The translations under genes were made by a program, and so were the position numbers. A DNA stretch of 64,000 nucleotides, taken from positions 4,935,437 through 4,999,436 of the forward strand of contig NC_059475.1 of NCBI RefSeq assembly GCF_018139145.2, given 5' to 3'. The notes beneath the pieces were generated by a model, which did not search any database, was not told the origin of the DNA, and saw nothing but the letters and a program-made list of their open reading frames with translations. Numbering within the stretch: the first letter of the stretch is position 1; each line of letters begins with the position of its first letter. This DNA comes from Gymnogyps californianus. Lineage: Eukaryota > Chordata > Aves > Accipitriformes > Cathartidae. Shown one piece after another: positions 50,474 through 61,644 of this stretch.

Positions 50474-51056
50474 TGTTGTGGTTTAATGCTGGTGGGCAGC
50501 TAAGCACCACACAGCCGCTGCCCCCACAGTGGAATGGGGAAGAGAATCGGAAGGATGAAAGTGAGGGGGAGAAAAGTGAGTTGAGATAAAGACAGTTTAA
50601 TAGGTAAAGCAAAAGCTGCGTGCACAAGCAAAGCGAAATAAGGAATTAATTCACTGCTTCCCATCGGCTGGCAGATGTTTAGCTGTTTCCAGGAAAAACA
50701 GGGCTTTATCTCACATAACGGTTACTTGGGGAGACAAATGCCATAACTCCAAACGTCCTCCTCTCTTTCTCCTTTCCCCCCAGCTTGTATTGCTGAGCAC
50801 GATGCCATGTGGCATGGGATATCCCGTAGGTCAGCTGTCCGGGCTGTGTCCCCTCCCAAATTCTTGTGCATCCCCAGCCTACTCACTGGCGGGGCAGTCT
50901 GAGAAACAGAAAAGGCCTGGACACTGTGCAAGCACTGCTCAGCATTAACTAAAACATGGATGTGTTATCAACACTGTTTTGGTCACAAATCCAAAACATG
51001 GCAACATATGAGCTGCTTTGAAGAAAATTAACTCTATCCTAGCCAAAAGCAGTACA
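50474..51056 (-). mobile_element. Older solo LTR related to family A (minus strand)
   Basis: This 583-bp element runs from TGTTGTGGTTTAATGCTGG to AGCCAAAAGCAGTACA. The flanking 5-mers GTTGC (50469-50473) and TTTGC (51057-51061) agree at 4 of 5 positions, as expected for a decayed duplication. It shares with family A the terminal TGGTTTAA...AGCTAAGCACCAC-like block, a GAGTTGAGATAAAGACAGTTTAATA segment around the poly(A) region, the ATGGGATATCCC core region, and the ATTAACTCTATCCTAGCC terminus. Its U3/R interior differs (GCAAAGCGAAATAAGGAATT, for example), so it is a separate, older subfamily. No internal viral genes adjoin. It lies antisense in NELL1 intron 4. Confidence 0.85.
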
Positions 51057-53082
51057 TTTGCCAAAGTTGAAATGTGCAATAACCATTTGGGAATCAAACT
51101 AGCTGGCTTGATACTGAAAATCCTGTATTTCTGTCTGAAAAATTATGGAGAGTGCATCTGCAGTAAAGTGCAAAGTGTTCTGGATACATCGCATGTAATA
51201 TACAGTAGACCTCATAGTTTGTCATAATTTTTTTTTCCACAACTCTTGAAAATCCTAAGCAAATGGCCAAATTTCTATTTCTGCCTAGAGTCTGACTCAA
51301 ACTGTTTTCTGGGTTTCTTGCACTGTCAGGAGTGCTATGTTTGTTATATGAAGATGGGTAAACACTGCAGCCTTGTAGACAGGCTGTTAGCCTAGGGCTT
51401 AGACGCTCTTAAGACTGTTATCATCAGGAACCAATTGTATCTCTTTTGTCATTTGCAAAGTAAAGTTAATAGTATTGACCTTGTTCGTAAAGGTGTTTGA
51501 ATTCACCTCAGGATCTCCAGATGAAAGATACCATACAGGTGTAGTAGTCTGAGAAAGATGGATTTCTGCCCTTCATGTGGCCAATGTCATATCATTTAGT
51601 GGGTCCAATCTTCTACTTTGAATCAATAACCATGATTGGTTTCATCTTAATGACCAAGAAATACTGCTAAAATTCTTTGATAAGTTTGTAGGAAACTGAA
51701 GAGCCTAATGTGTTTTGTAAAGAAAGCCCCACACAGGCAGATATCTCTGTGAATTTACCCGTATTCAATTTATGTGTGGAGAATAAACCCCAAACCTGAC
51801 AGTGAAACGTGCTCTTCTAACCATCTTTACTTGCATTTGTTTAATTTCCTCCTGTTTGTTAGAGGGTCTCGAAAGTTAATTTGCATTTCTCTTGAATGCA
51901 AAAAAGAGATTGCTTATAGAGTTTTATATACATATATTTTTACTTTTAAATTTAGATTTGTAGTTGGAATAATTAAACTGAAAAGTAGAGTACATTCACT
52001 TTATCTCTGTGATTATACAGGAAAATCAATGAAATCGTTTGGGTGACAGAGTTTGAAGAGAACTTAAAAACTGAGCATGCAGTCTTGAGTATTTACCTAA
52101 CATATACTATTACTGGACACCTCCTATTTTTTTCTCCCAGAGCTGAACAATAACTTTTGATTAAATAGTTGGCAGTTACTATTGTATATTCAAAACTTGA
52201 GATTTTAATCTAAATTGCTTTCCTCTGTTAAGTGATTGTGAACTCCTATACTATGACAGAGAAGATAGCATGAAAAAATCAAAATTTCCCTCAGGAAGAT
52301 TATTTTTCTGAAACAGAACACTGGAAACTGAATGAATTATTCAGTTAAAGTTCTTCCAGAACTGAATGGATATCAAATAAAGCATCCTATCTGTAAAAAC
52401 TATCAAGAAAATCCAGTCACATTGGTATTGACACATTTTCATTGGGAAGCATATAGAAAATGGGTTGAAAGAGAAATATGTAAAGATATCCTAGTATTTC
52501 TTTTTAAAAATCTGTTCTTAATCCCTTCAGAAGAATAGACATAAAGACAAATGCTAATATTGTATCTTAAAGCTAGAGACTGATATAATCATCAGTTTCT
52601 TTCTGCGGTTGGGATTCAGAAAACATGTTGCTCAAACTTTTTGAAGCAGCAGGTTATTTTTATACAGTGATGGGCTGTGTTAGGAGGCCTGACATTTGCT
52701 ATTTCAGAGGTATTGAATTTTTGCAGCCTCAGATGGAGATGGTAACAATGGTCAAGGTGGTCAACACCTCTGCAAATTAGATTAGGAGAAAGACTGATGC
52801 AAAACATGGAGGAACCTCCCTCTTTCCTCTTACTTTCTATTACAAAAGTTGAGAGTGCTATTTCAAAAACTCTGCCATGAACAGTGTGTTGTTTTGTGTG
52901 ACTTCTCCATACCCTTCAGTTTATTTAAAGGATCTGAGGATCCGGCTGAATGTATACAGGGTAACGAATGGTTGCAAGAGAATGTTAGGTTTGAGGACCA
53001 GGCTTTGAATTGCAAAAATCTGTTTTGGTGATTCACCCCTATGTCAGCAAGGGCTCCTGTGCAGTCATTGGAGGGGGCTTCA

Positions 53083-53116
53083 GAGGTGATTCATTTACTG
53101 TGAGATGAATCACCTC
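53083..53116. repeat. Perfect 12-bp inverted repeat (hairpin)
   Basis: GAGGTGATTCAT and ATGAATCACCTC are exact inverted copies with a 10-base loop. Pairing stops abruptly outside the stem, so there are no signs of longer terminal repeats. No function is evident. Confidence 0.85.
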
Positions 53117-55813
53117 CTAGAAACACTTATGTCTCTTCATTAAATAAGTGAGTCTAGGGGACTAGCTCCATTGTAGGTGTAAACTTTTGAGACATCTAAA
53201 ATCGGGTGCTATGAATTCAACACCTGGCCGCTACATGGAAGTTTATAGCTTCAGCAGAGTAAGTATGGCAGCCATATCAGGAACAAAAAAGCCTGTTCTT
53301 GGATTAAAAGAGGGACTGAGAAATGAGGTTCCTGCCTGTGCCTCAGCCACAAGAATATTTAGACTGCAGCTATTTGTTTCTTAATTGTACTACTAATAAA
53401 ATAAATCTCTGTGGTTCATATCTAGCCTGCAAATTTGAGAAGGCATGTTCCTATTTTAGTAACCTGAAAGAATTTGGAAATTTCATGATTTGGTGTGCTA
53501 CTTTGTAGTAACTGTTGGAGTTGTAGTCTATTTTATTGTTCAGAATTTTAGGCAGTTGCATCTCCTGATCAGTCCGTGTTGGCTAATGTATTCTAATGCG
53601 AACAGACACAAAGTTTATTTTCATGTTCTGCTAAATATTTCAGCTATTTCCAAAATGCTTCTGGCATGGCAAATATTGTATGTATGAAGTAGAGCTGCAT
53701 CTCCACAAAATTGGAGATACTCTCCAAGTGTTAACTTTTTGCTTGTTCAAGTTGCATGTAAGAAATCTTCTTCACTGCAAGAAACAATTCCATGTCACGT
53801 TTTTTTCCAGAGGGAATATGGCCCAGTGCGTGAAGCCGTTAAGCCTCAGTCGTGCCCAGGCTAATGGCTTAGATCTTGGGCAATGTCCCTCCCTGACTCC
53901 GTCTTTGTGATCTTGGTTAATCAGTTAGTCTTTCTGTGTTTCAGTTTGCACACATGTAAAATGAGGATATTTCCCTATTTTACCAGAAAATTATAAAGAT
54001 GATAAAAATAATTTTAGATTGAGTGCATGGAAGGGAACTGTCTCCTTGTCCAACAGAGCTTGATTTCTAGAGAGGTTCTTCCTCTGCGCAGAGAAAGATG
54101 TGTGTATGTGTATTTGCATGCAAATATTTTAGATATGCTTCCTTTCAGGAATCCACTGATTGTTTTATAAATTTTCTGTTTTCTGTATATTATATTCATT
54201 ATGTCACAGATGCCTGTTTGGAATGTGTCCTTGAAAAAGGCGTTTCTGAGGTTTGCATGAGAATACTTATCAAAGTGTGCAGACAGGGTAGAGATATAGA
54301 TACAAAACACAAGGATATCATGGGTCTTTGTCAATTAACAGGTGTTTTTCTTACTACATTTAGCTAAATGGATCGGTGGTTAGTGAATGTATTCTGAGCA
54401 TGAACATTTCAAGAAAGAAGGATTGGTTCATGGTTGCATTACGCCAGGTTTATGGTTAAGCTTCTTTGAAATATGTCAGCATAAAGTAGGGGCAAATCAA
54501 GCTTTCTGTTGGAAAGTGAATGCAGTAATCATAAATCTGAAAGTCTGAAGTATGGAGTAGAGCTTCCATTAACCTAGAGACCTGGGTCTCCTCATACTGG
54601 AGGGGCTATTCAGCCTGCAGTAATTTTAGAGACCACAGTTCCCTGGAGTCCTCTTTCTAAGCATTCCTGTTCTTGTGAAGTGTGTTGCGCGTTTCTCTGT
54701 GTGGGTGTCAAAGCCAAATGTATTGGAAACTGATCTCCAAGGAGCTCTAGACCAGCACTTCATAAACTGGAACTGTAGTAGATATAATTTAGCTCTTTGT
54801 ATGCCAAATAGAAAGTATTGGTTAAGCGTGGGTAAAGCCATAGAAGGTGACACCCCTCAGCCCAGAAAATCAAGCAAGGGAATGAGAATGATGTGGAAGC
54901 TTAATGTAGCTGTAAAAAAAAGAAGGATCCTTTTGTGTCTATTCAGCAACAGTAGTTTTTCAGCCTGAAAAACATCTCTTTTCTTCCAAAAGAAAACCAA
55001 TACAGGAAGGGGAGCAGAGCAAGGGTTTTTCCCACTTCACAAGCAATAGTTATAAGAGAATTTCACCTTTAAGTAGTAACTTTTTTCATTACACTTTGAG
55101 ATATGTTACAAAATGTTCATGCTTTATGGGTTAGTCTAAGTGTAGAAAACCCCTGAAAAATCACCTGAATAATTAGTAATATTTGATAGATTTGTAAGTG
55201 GCCTACATACGTGGGTAATCCTAATGTCTGGGTGAAACCCTATTCCCAACTACTTACACAAGTGCCACCTTAATCATGGGTATTGAAGACACCCTGTCCA
55301 TACAAAAAGAAGTCTCTGTCCTTCTCAAAAACCTGCTCTGGGAATGCTGCACTGCTTACGGTGTTCTTGTGACTTAAAACATGAACCTGGCGGCCAGGAG
55401 ACATGCCCAGTTCCTGGCTTTACTCCAGCTGCACATCAGTCAGCTCTGCTGGCTATCAGCTGCCAAGACGTGTAGCTGGTGAAGCTCTGTTCACTGGTAT
55501 TTGAAAACATTTGTTTTCATCTTTATTAAATCCACTGATTGAGAGTTAGTAATGCTATCATGTTTCTTTGCTCATATTAATTCAAAAGCTGCTTCCGTGT
55601 AGTTCCAGTTTTTCTTTGTGTAGCTGTTTTACCTTTGTGTAGCAGCTTCCAGTCTTGCTGGAGAAGTCCCTTGGATTTTTTTGCATCACTCTCCCTTTTT
55701 GTCAGGAGTTGCAGGGCTCTTGGTTTTTTTTGTGTTGACTTTTTTTTTTTTTAATTTTAATTCTTCTTCCTTAGAGAAGTAGTATACAGTGAACCATGTT
55801 CCTTGTGATTCCC

Positions 55814-55831
55814 TTTTTTTTTTTTTTTTTT
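55814..55831. repeat. Poly-T tract (18 bp)
   Basis: This is an uninterrupted T run. A shorter 13-bp run lies at 55740-55752. Confidence 0.85.
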
Positions 55832-57388
55832 AAACTGTTATGATTTCAGATGTGCTTTTTGACCTTTTCATTTCGCAAGAGTATGGAAGGGATTGTAGGG
55901 GTAATGATAAGCTGTGTGTATGCTTGCTGGGGCTTTTTTGCTGATGTTTAACAGTATACAGTAATAAAGTAAGCTCACATTGTTCACAAACCAAATAGTG
56001 TCAACCAAAACATCTTTTTATGTGGGAAGATAAGCAAGGACTGATCTACGTCTCATACCTTCTCTTGAATCCTAAGCCTGTTACTGCATGGGCAGATCTA
56101 TGGAGAAAAAAACCAACCAGTCTCTTAGACATACATGGAATGAGGCACAAACCAACCTTTAATTAATCCCTTAATTTAAGGTAAATACCTGCTTCAGAAA
56201 TGGAATTAGAGTAGAACAGTAGGGGAATATGGGGAATCCTGAGCCAAGTGTCTTGTGAATGGCACTTTCTGAAGAGATTCTGGAAGGAAGGTCGCTACAC
56301 CCTTTTCCACATAGGTTGAAAGTCTTTGTTAAATCATCAGAAAAGACAAGATAAACCACTTTAGCCTGTCTCTGATTTGTCTTCCTTACTTGCTATTGTT
56401 GAACTGTCATATAATAATGTCAGTTAGGTTTTGGGGTTTTTTATATGTAATTGCAGACAGATATTATAGAGTTCCTTTATAAATTTTAACTAGGCCAGGT
56501 GAATAAAAATCAAATAGTCTTCAATAAGTAGTGTTGTTGAACTTGGTCAGCATTGGGATTTTATCTCTTAGCAGAAAAGGAGTTCTGTATGGAATATTCA
56601 CTAGACTTTTTATGAGATTAGAAATTTTCTGGTGAGAATATTATTAACTTAAGTCATGAATAAAGTTGTGTTATATATCCGAAGAGAAATTCCTAATATG
56701 ATAGTGCAATTCAGTGATTGGTTTTCTCAAGGAGCATGTCAATTCTTTGTTCCTCATTTAGCATTTTGCAGCAGTTTTGCATTTGAGTAGATCTTCAGTT
56801 TTGCATGAGGTATGGCAGAAGGGGTCTACTTTAAAATACTGATAGAGATGATGCATGCAAAATTCCTAGAATTCTCAAAAGATGGTTTAAAAGAATAACA
56901 TCTTGTTTTGCTGTTTGAACAGGTAAAACAGCTCAGCATGGTAATTTTATAGATAGTAAGAAATAATTAACTAGTGGAGGCAGAAATTTCCTAGAGCTTT
57001 GAATGTACCATGTTGATGAAATGTGAAGAATTAGGGCTGATGATTATTATAATAAACTTGAGCAATAAAATCATGAGTATTAGAAGAAGTCAGAAGACTC
57101 CTGTACTCACATTCTTAGGCTGGAATTTTCATGTAACTATTTTGTTCTTAGGTTTGAGGTTGTTGTTGTTGTTGTTTCTTTTTAAGGAAATAGTAAGTTT
57201 ACCTCTAGTTTTTTAGATTGCTCCATTTGGTTTTGACAAATGGTTTCCTTCTTTTCTGGATACGCAAAAGTGGGAATATATGACTCTGTACTTCGACATA
57301 AAAAACTTTACAGAGCTTTCTTGAAGTTCTTTAATACTGGGAAGTTATTCTAGGCCTCTGCAAATGTATGAATTTCCCAATAACGTGG

Positions 57389-58525
57389 TATGGTGGGTTT
57401 GACCCTGGCTGGATGCCAGGTGCCCACCAAAGCCGCTCTATCGCTCCCCTCCTCAACTGGACAGGGGAGAGAAAATATAAGGAAAGGCTTGTGGGTGGAG
57501 GTAAGGACAGGGAGAGATCACTCATCACCAATTACCGTCACAGGCAAAACAGACTCTACTTGGGGAAATTAATTTAATTTATTACTAATCAAATCAGAGT
57601 AGGGTAATGAGAAATAAAACCAAATCTTAAAACATCTTCCCCCCACCCCTCCCTTCTTCCCGGGCTCAACCTCACTCCCGATTTTCTCTACCTCCTCCCC
57701 CTGAACAGCACAGGGGAACAGAGAATGGGGATTATGGTCAGTTCATCACATGTTGTCTCTGCTGCTCTTGCCTCCTCATGCTCTTCCCCTGCTCCAGTGT
57801 GGGGTCTCTCCCATGGGAGACAGTCCTCCACAAACTTCTCCAACATGAGTCCTTCCCACGGGCTGCAGTTCTTCACAAACTGCTCCAGCGTGGGTCCCAT
57901 CCACGGGGTGCAGTCCTTCAGGAACAGACTGCTCCAGCGTGAGTCCCCCGCGGGTCACAAGTCCTGCCAGCAAACCTGCTCCAGCCTGGGCTCCTCTCTC
58001 CACGGGCCACAGATCCGCAGGTCCTGCCAGGAAACCTGCTCCAGCGCGGGCTTCCCACAGGGTCACAGTGTCTTTCAGGCATCCCCCTGCCCCAGCGTGG
58101 GTTCCTCCATGGGCTGCAGGTGGAGATCTGCTCCCCTGTGGTCCTCCATGGGCTGCAGGGGGACAGCCTGCCTCACCAAGGTCTTCCCCATGGGCTGCAG
58201 GGGAATCTCTGCTGGGGCACCTGGAGCACCTCCTGCCCCTCCTTCTTCACTGACCTTGGTGTCTGCAGAGCTGTTTCTCTCACATCTTCTCACTCCTCTC
58301 TCTGGCTGCAGGTGCACAGTTTTTTTTCCCTTTCTTAAATATGTTATCCCAGAGGCGCTGCCACTGTTGCTGATGGGCTCGGCCTTGGCCAGTGGCGCGT
58401 CTGTCTTGGAGCCGGCTGGCACTGGCTCTATCAGACATAGGGGAAGCTTCTAGCAGCTTCTCACAGAAGCCACCCCTGTAGCCCTCGCCCCCCCCCCCCC
58501 AACCTTGCCACGCAAACCCAATACA
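57389..58525 (-). mobile_element. Solo LTR, family B, copy 2
   Basis: This 1,137-bp element is collinear with 3435-4574 along its full length. It shares the GTGGGTTTGACCCTGGCTGG-like start, the minus-strand AATAAA (57583-57578), the CTGCTCCAGCGTGGGTCC repeats (about 57789-58100), the GATGGGCTCGGCCTTGGCCA segment and the CAAACCCAATACA end. Differences include a small insertion near 57810 (CCCATGGGAGA) and scattered substitutions. Its first two bases read TA instead of TG. The flanking 5-mers CGTGG (57384-57388) and CATGA (58526-58530) agree at 3 of 5 positions, both mismatches being transitions, so the duplication is tentative. The 242-residue open frame at 57725-58453 (+) lies wholly inside this LTR, antisense to it, and is not a gene. 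Confidence 0.87.
57789..58100. repeat. Internal minisatellite of LTR-B copy 2
   Basis: Variants of CTGCTCCAGCGTGGG recur about every 50 bp, as in copy 1, so the array predates both insertions. The two arrays differ by small insertions and deletions. Confidence 0.7.
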
Positions 58526-59201
58526 CATGACAACTTACAACACAAAAATCAATGATTACACTTGGTGATCCTGTGCTAGAAACACTTGGAGTGTAAATGA
58601 GAAGATAACTGTGCAATGAGTTGTGTTGATTGACTTGTATTTTTCTTTGGTGTTCATTTTTCATGTTTGTTTTAAAACCATAGCTTTAAAGAAAGAAGAA
58701 AAATAATTTCACCCCTTTTAAACATACAGATAACTTCACTCTTTCAAGGTACAGGTCTTCACACATTCAGAGTCTTTTCTATTGGCTGTCACGCTGGTGT
58801 GATTACACAGCAATACATACTCCCTGTGAGCTGGATAGTAATGGAAATACATTTTATCATCTTCTCAGTAATCCTTATTAAGCATGCTGTTTTTGCTATG
58901 AAGCAGTAAGTTCATGGCTCCCACCGATGTGACATGGCAATATGAGAATCCAGGGTCAGTAACTTTGGTCATGAATTTTTTATATTCTAAAATGATGATA
59001 TCATTGTAGTGGTCTGAGTTCTTGAAAAAGGTGTTATGGAAACTTCATTACAGCTTTCCTAAAAATAAACAAATAAAACCCCAAGCAAAACCTTTTTAAA
59101 ACTCCAGATACTTATTTTTGTGAATTTAAAAATGCTGTGTTACAGCAATTTTTCGTGAATTAATTTTAGAAATTTGGTATGTAGATTACTGCATTCATGT
59201 G

Positions 59202-59814
59202 TGTCCTGGTTTCGACTGGGATAGTGTTAATTTTCTTCTTAGTAGCTGGTACGGTGCTGTGTTTTGGATTTAGTGTGAGAATAATGTTGATAACACTCTG
59301 ATGTTTTAGTTGCTAAGTAGCGCTTATCTTAAGCCAAGGACTTTTCAGCTTCCTGTGCTCTGCCAGCAAGCAGGTGTGCAAGAAGCTGGGAGGGAGCATG
59401 GCCAGGACAGCTGACCCGAACTAGCCAAAGGGGTATTCCATACCATGGAACGTCATGCGCAGTATATAAACGGGGGAGTTGGCCGGGAGGGGCGGATCGC
59501 TGCTTGGGCATCAGTCAGCGGGTGGTGAGCAATGGCATTGTGCATCACTTGTCTTTTCTTGGCTTTTATTTCTTGTTCTTTTTTTTCCCCTTCCTTTTTT
59601 AATGTTATATTCCTTTTCATTACAATTATTGTTATTGTATTTCATTATTATTATTGTTAGTATTATATTTTACTTTAGTTATTAAGCCCTTCTTATCTCA
59701 ACCCACGAGTTTTACCTTCTTTCCTGATTCTCCTCCCCATCCCACTGGGAGCAGGGGGGGAGTGAGGGAGCGGCTGCATGGTGCATAGTTGCTGGCTGGG
59801 GTTAAATCATGACA
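59202..59814 (+). mobile_element. Solo LTR, family A, copy 3 (plus strand, close to exon 5)
   Basis: This 613-bp element runs from TGTCCTGGTTTCGACTGGGA to GGTTAAATCATGACA, with a perfect 5-bp duplication ATGTG (59197-59201 and 59815-59819). In sense order it holds U3, TTCCATACCATGGAA (59436-59450), an ACGTCA half-site (59450-59455), TATATAAA (59463-59470), a donor-like GTGAGC at 59525-59530, ATT repeats, ATTAAG/ATTAAA-like poly(A) region, then TTATCTCAACCCACGAG. It is in NELL1 orientation, 821 bp before exon 5, and starts 676 bp beyond LTR-B copy 2. The intact ends and intact TATA suggest it is among the younger insertions here. Confidence 0.92.
59463..59470 (+). promoter_or_regulatory. TATA box of LTR-A copy 3
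   Basis: TATATAAA is correctly placed after the conserved U3 core, on the same strand as NELL1. It is a candidate promoter element; activity is not shown. Confidence 0.6.
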
Positions 59815-60580
59815 ATGTGCAAGTTTATGCAGTACATAAAGTTTGCTTATGGACCTCATGTTACTTGTTGTTGTTGCTATTTCTTATTGCTATTATTTCT
59901 AGTTCCTTGAAGAATAACCAAGAAAATGTCCCTGTAGTGCTAGGTACGAAACGTAGACAAAGAGGTCCCATTCTGTACCAGACCTGTGCTAGTGACGTGG
60001 GCAAGCTGGATGTGCAGTAGTGGCAGCACACGTGAGCACCCAGGCCAAGTGAATTCAATAACAGCAGTAAACAGGGGAGAAGTGGGTAAAATGAAAGGTC
60101 CACGTGCAAGGATGAAAACAGAAATGTAGCGACAAAAAGGCCATGGGAGTAGAGGTGGAATAAAGTTGCTTTATGAAGTCTATTCAAAATTCTGAACAGT
60201 CTGAAAATCCCAAAGGGTTGTTTCTCTGGTTAGATCTTGTGTGTGACTGCACTTTTTCTCCAGAACAGGTAGTTGAGTTTGAAGGACACCCCTAGGCTAG
60301 GATGGTCACATTTTATTGTTTTCCCTACTATGGTGGGTTCTGGCATTGTCTGTCTTTAGCCTAGTGCTGCACAGTTGCACAAGGGGAGTTTCAATTTTAT
60401 GCAGTCTTCATATGTTAATGATTTTAATAGTTTCTTTCTGGTTTGTTTTTTTTTTTGCTTTTAAGGTTGTAATATACCTTCATAAGTATCAATGATAAAT
60501 ATTGTGTTTAATGAGAAATGTTTGGTTTTTTTGTTCTTGGTTCTACTTTCCATCTTTTATTGTTAACTGATTTTGACTAT

Positions 60581-60628
60581 GAACTTTTGAGAGGAAAAAG
60601 AGGATTCAAGTAATGGCAATGTATTCCC
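60581..60628. repeat. Duplicated segment at the exon 5 acceptor, copy 1
   Basis: This stretch from GAACTTTTGAGAGG to GGCAATGTATTCC lies immediately before the exon 5 acceptor and includes part of its pyrimidine tract. A near-copy (about four differences over 48 bp) is at 61597-61644, beyond the exon. Confidence 0.8.
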
Positions 60629-60635
60629 TCTACAG

Positions 60636-60732
60636 GATTTACGAACGCATCATTGATCCCCCAGAAACGAATTTGACACCTGAGAGCAATTTATGGCTCG
60701 GACAGAGAAACAGGAAACATGGTTTTTTTAAG
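60636..60732 (+). CDS. NELL1: NELL1 coding exon 5 (TSPN/LamG-like domain, later part)
   Basis: This 97-bp internal exon begins with G, completing AGG (Arg) from exon 4. It encodes IYERIIDPPETNLTPESN, then LWLGQRNRKHGFFK, and ends on a codon boundary. IYERxIDPP and LWLGQRNxKHG are hallmark NELL1 segments and continue the laminin G-like/TSPN module; the family sequence next continues with a GI(I/M)QD block encoded on an exon outside the window. The acceptor is GTATTCCCTCTACAG and the donor a strong AAG/GTAAGC at 60733. A sequon NLT is present at TNLTPES; as I recall, mammalian NELL1 has Pro after Leu here, so this site may be lineage specific. There are no stops or frame breaks. Confidence 0.96.
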
Positions 60733-61596
60733 GTAAGCAGATATGAAATGGCACATGAAGAAGGAAATTAATAAACAGTCAACAAGATATTTCTGATTAG
60801 TTGTCTTACACTCCTGAAATCTGATTTGTATGAATTTTGGTAGAAACTGTGGACCTGGGATTTGAGGCAGGTCCAACATGTAGAGAAAAGGGTGTCTTCC
60901 TGCAAGGCAGAGTATCATAGTCACTGACTGCAGTGCCCAGTATTTGGGGGTTTTGTTTTGTTTCCTTACGTCAGGTTTCACATACCTGCCGTACTCTGCC
61001 TTGCCACTCCTGGGGACAGAATGAGACTGTGTAGGCAGCGTCAGAGTCTATTTTTGCCTTTCATCTTTAAACCTTCCCAAAACAACAGCTTTGCTGTGTC
61101 TCCTGGCCAGACAGTGGTGGTCTTAAGTCACTCTCGGAGGCCATTTCCTCCTTGATTTCACATGCAGAATACCGTCACCCTTCTGCTGTTTGCCTCAGGT
61201 GACTGTTCCTTGCTTGCCCCTGTCGGCATTGACTTCTAGAGCAGAAAAGGTCTTCTGGCCTGCGATCCTTCCTGCTTTGGCAGATACTAGCTATTGCATG
61301 CAGTGTATTTGCCTTGCTGCAAAACAGTAGATTTTTCTGTTCCTGGAATACCTTCCTTTCTTTCTGTTTTTCTCAACTAAGTGTGTCACTGTGTTTCTCA
61401 ACAGAGAGTGAATAGTGGGTCACCGAGATTTGTTCTTTCTCCTTTGGAGCCTCCATTGCTTCCAAACAGCCCAGGCTGAAAGGCTGGCTAGCTGGCAGGA
61501 CTCAGGCTGCTCCTACCTTCTCGCTGGAAAGCCTGTCTTTTTCCATTTATGAGGCTCCCAAAGACGTCATCATTGAGTAGGCCAGTATGGGCATGA

Positions 61597-61644
61597 GAAA
61601 CTTTTCAGAGGAAAAAGAGGATTCAAGTGATGGCAATATGTTCC
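61597..61644. repeat. Duplicated segment, copy 2, beyond exon 5
   Basis: It matches 60581-60628 closely, including an exact 20-base block beginning AGAGGAAAAAGAGG. It is followed by a further partial echo (ATGGCAATATATTTCC near 61656-61672). It ends TTCCAG, which resembles a splice acceptor. Confidence 0.8.

Larger units (their letters stand above)
40395..60635 (+). other. NELL1: NELL1 intron 4 (about 20.2 kb)
   Basis: The intron starts GTAAGA and ends with GTATTCCCTCTACAG. It holds poly-T tracts (41728-41749, 45496-45511, 55814-55831), a fossil foldback repeat (48206-48274), an old family-A-related LTR (50474-51056), a 12-bp hairpin (53083-53116), LTR-B copy 2 (57389-58525) and LTR-A copy 3 (59202-59814). 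Stretches 42000-48200, 48900-50470, 51060-53080 and 53120-57380 contain nothing I can name beyond simple runs. Confidence 0.9.

Noticed and set aside
57725..58453. 242-codon open frame on the + strand, the longest in the window
   Set aside because: It lies wholly inside LTR-B copy 2, antisense to it, and arises from GC-rich ~50-bp repeats. It has no domain and no conserved counterpart of the same length in copy 1.
18865..59814. The two plus-strand family-A LTRs as the ends of one provirus
   Set aside because: They are 40 kb apart, each has its own exact 5-bp duplication, and the NELL1 exon 4 and unrelated introns lie between. No retroviral genes were recognised.
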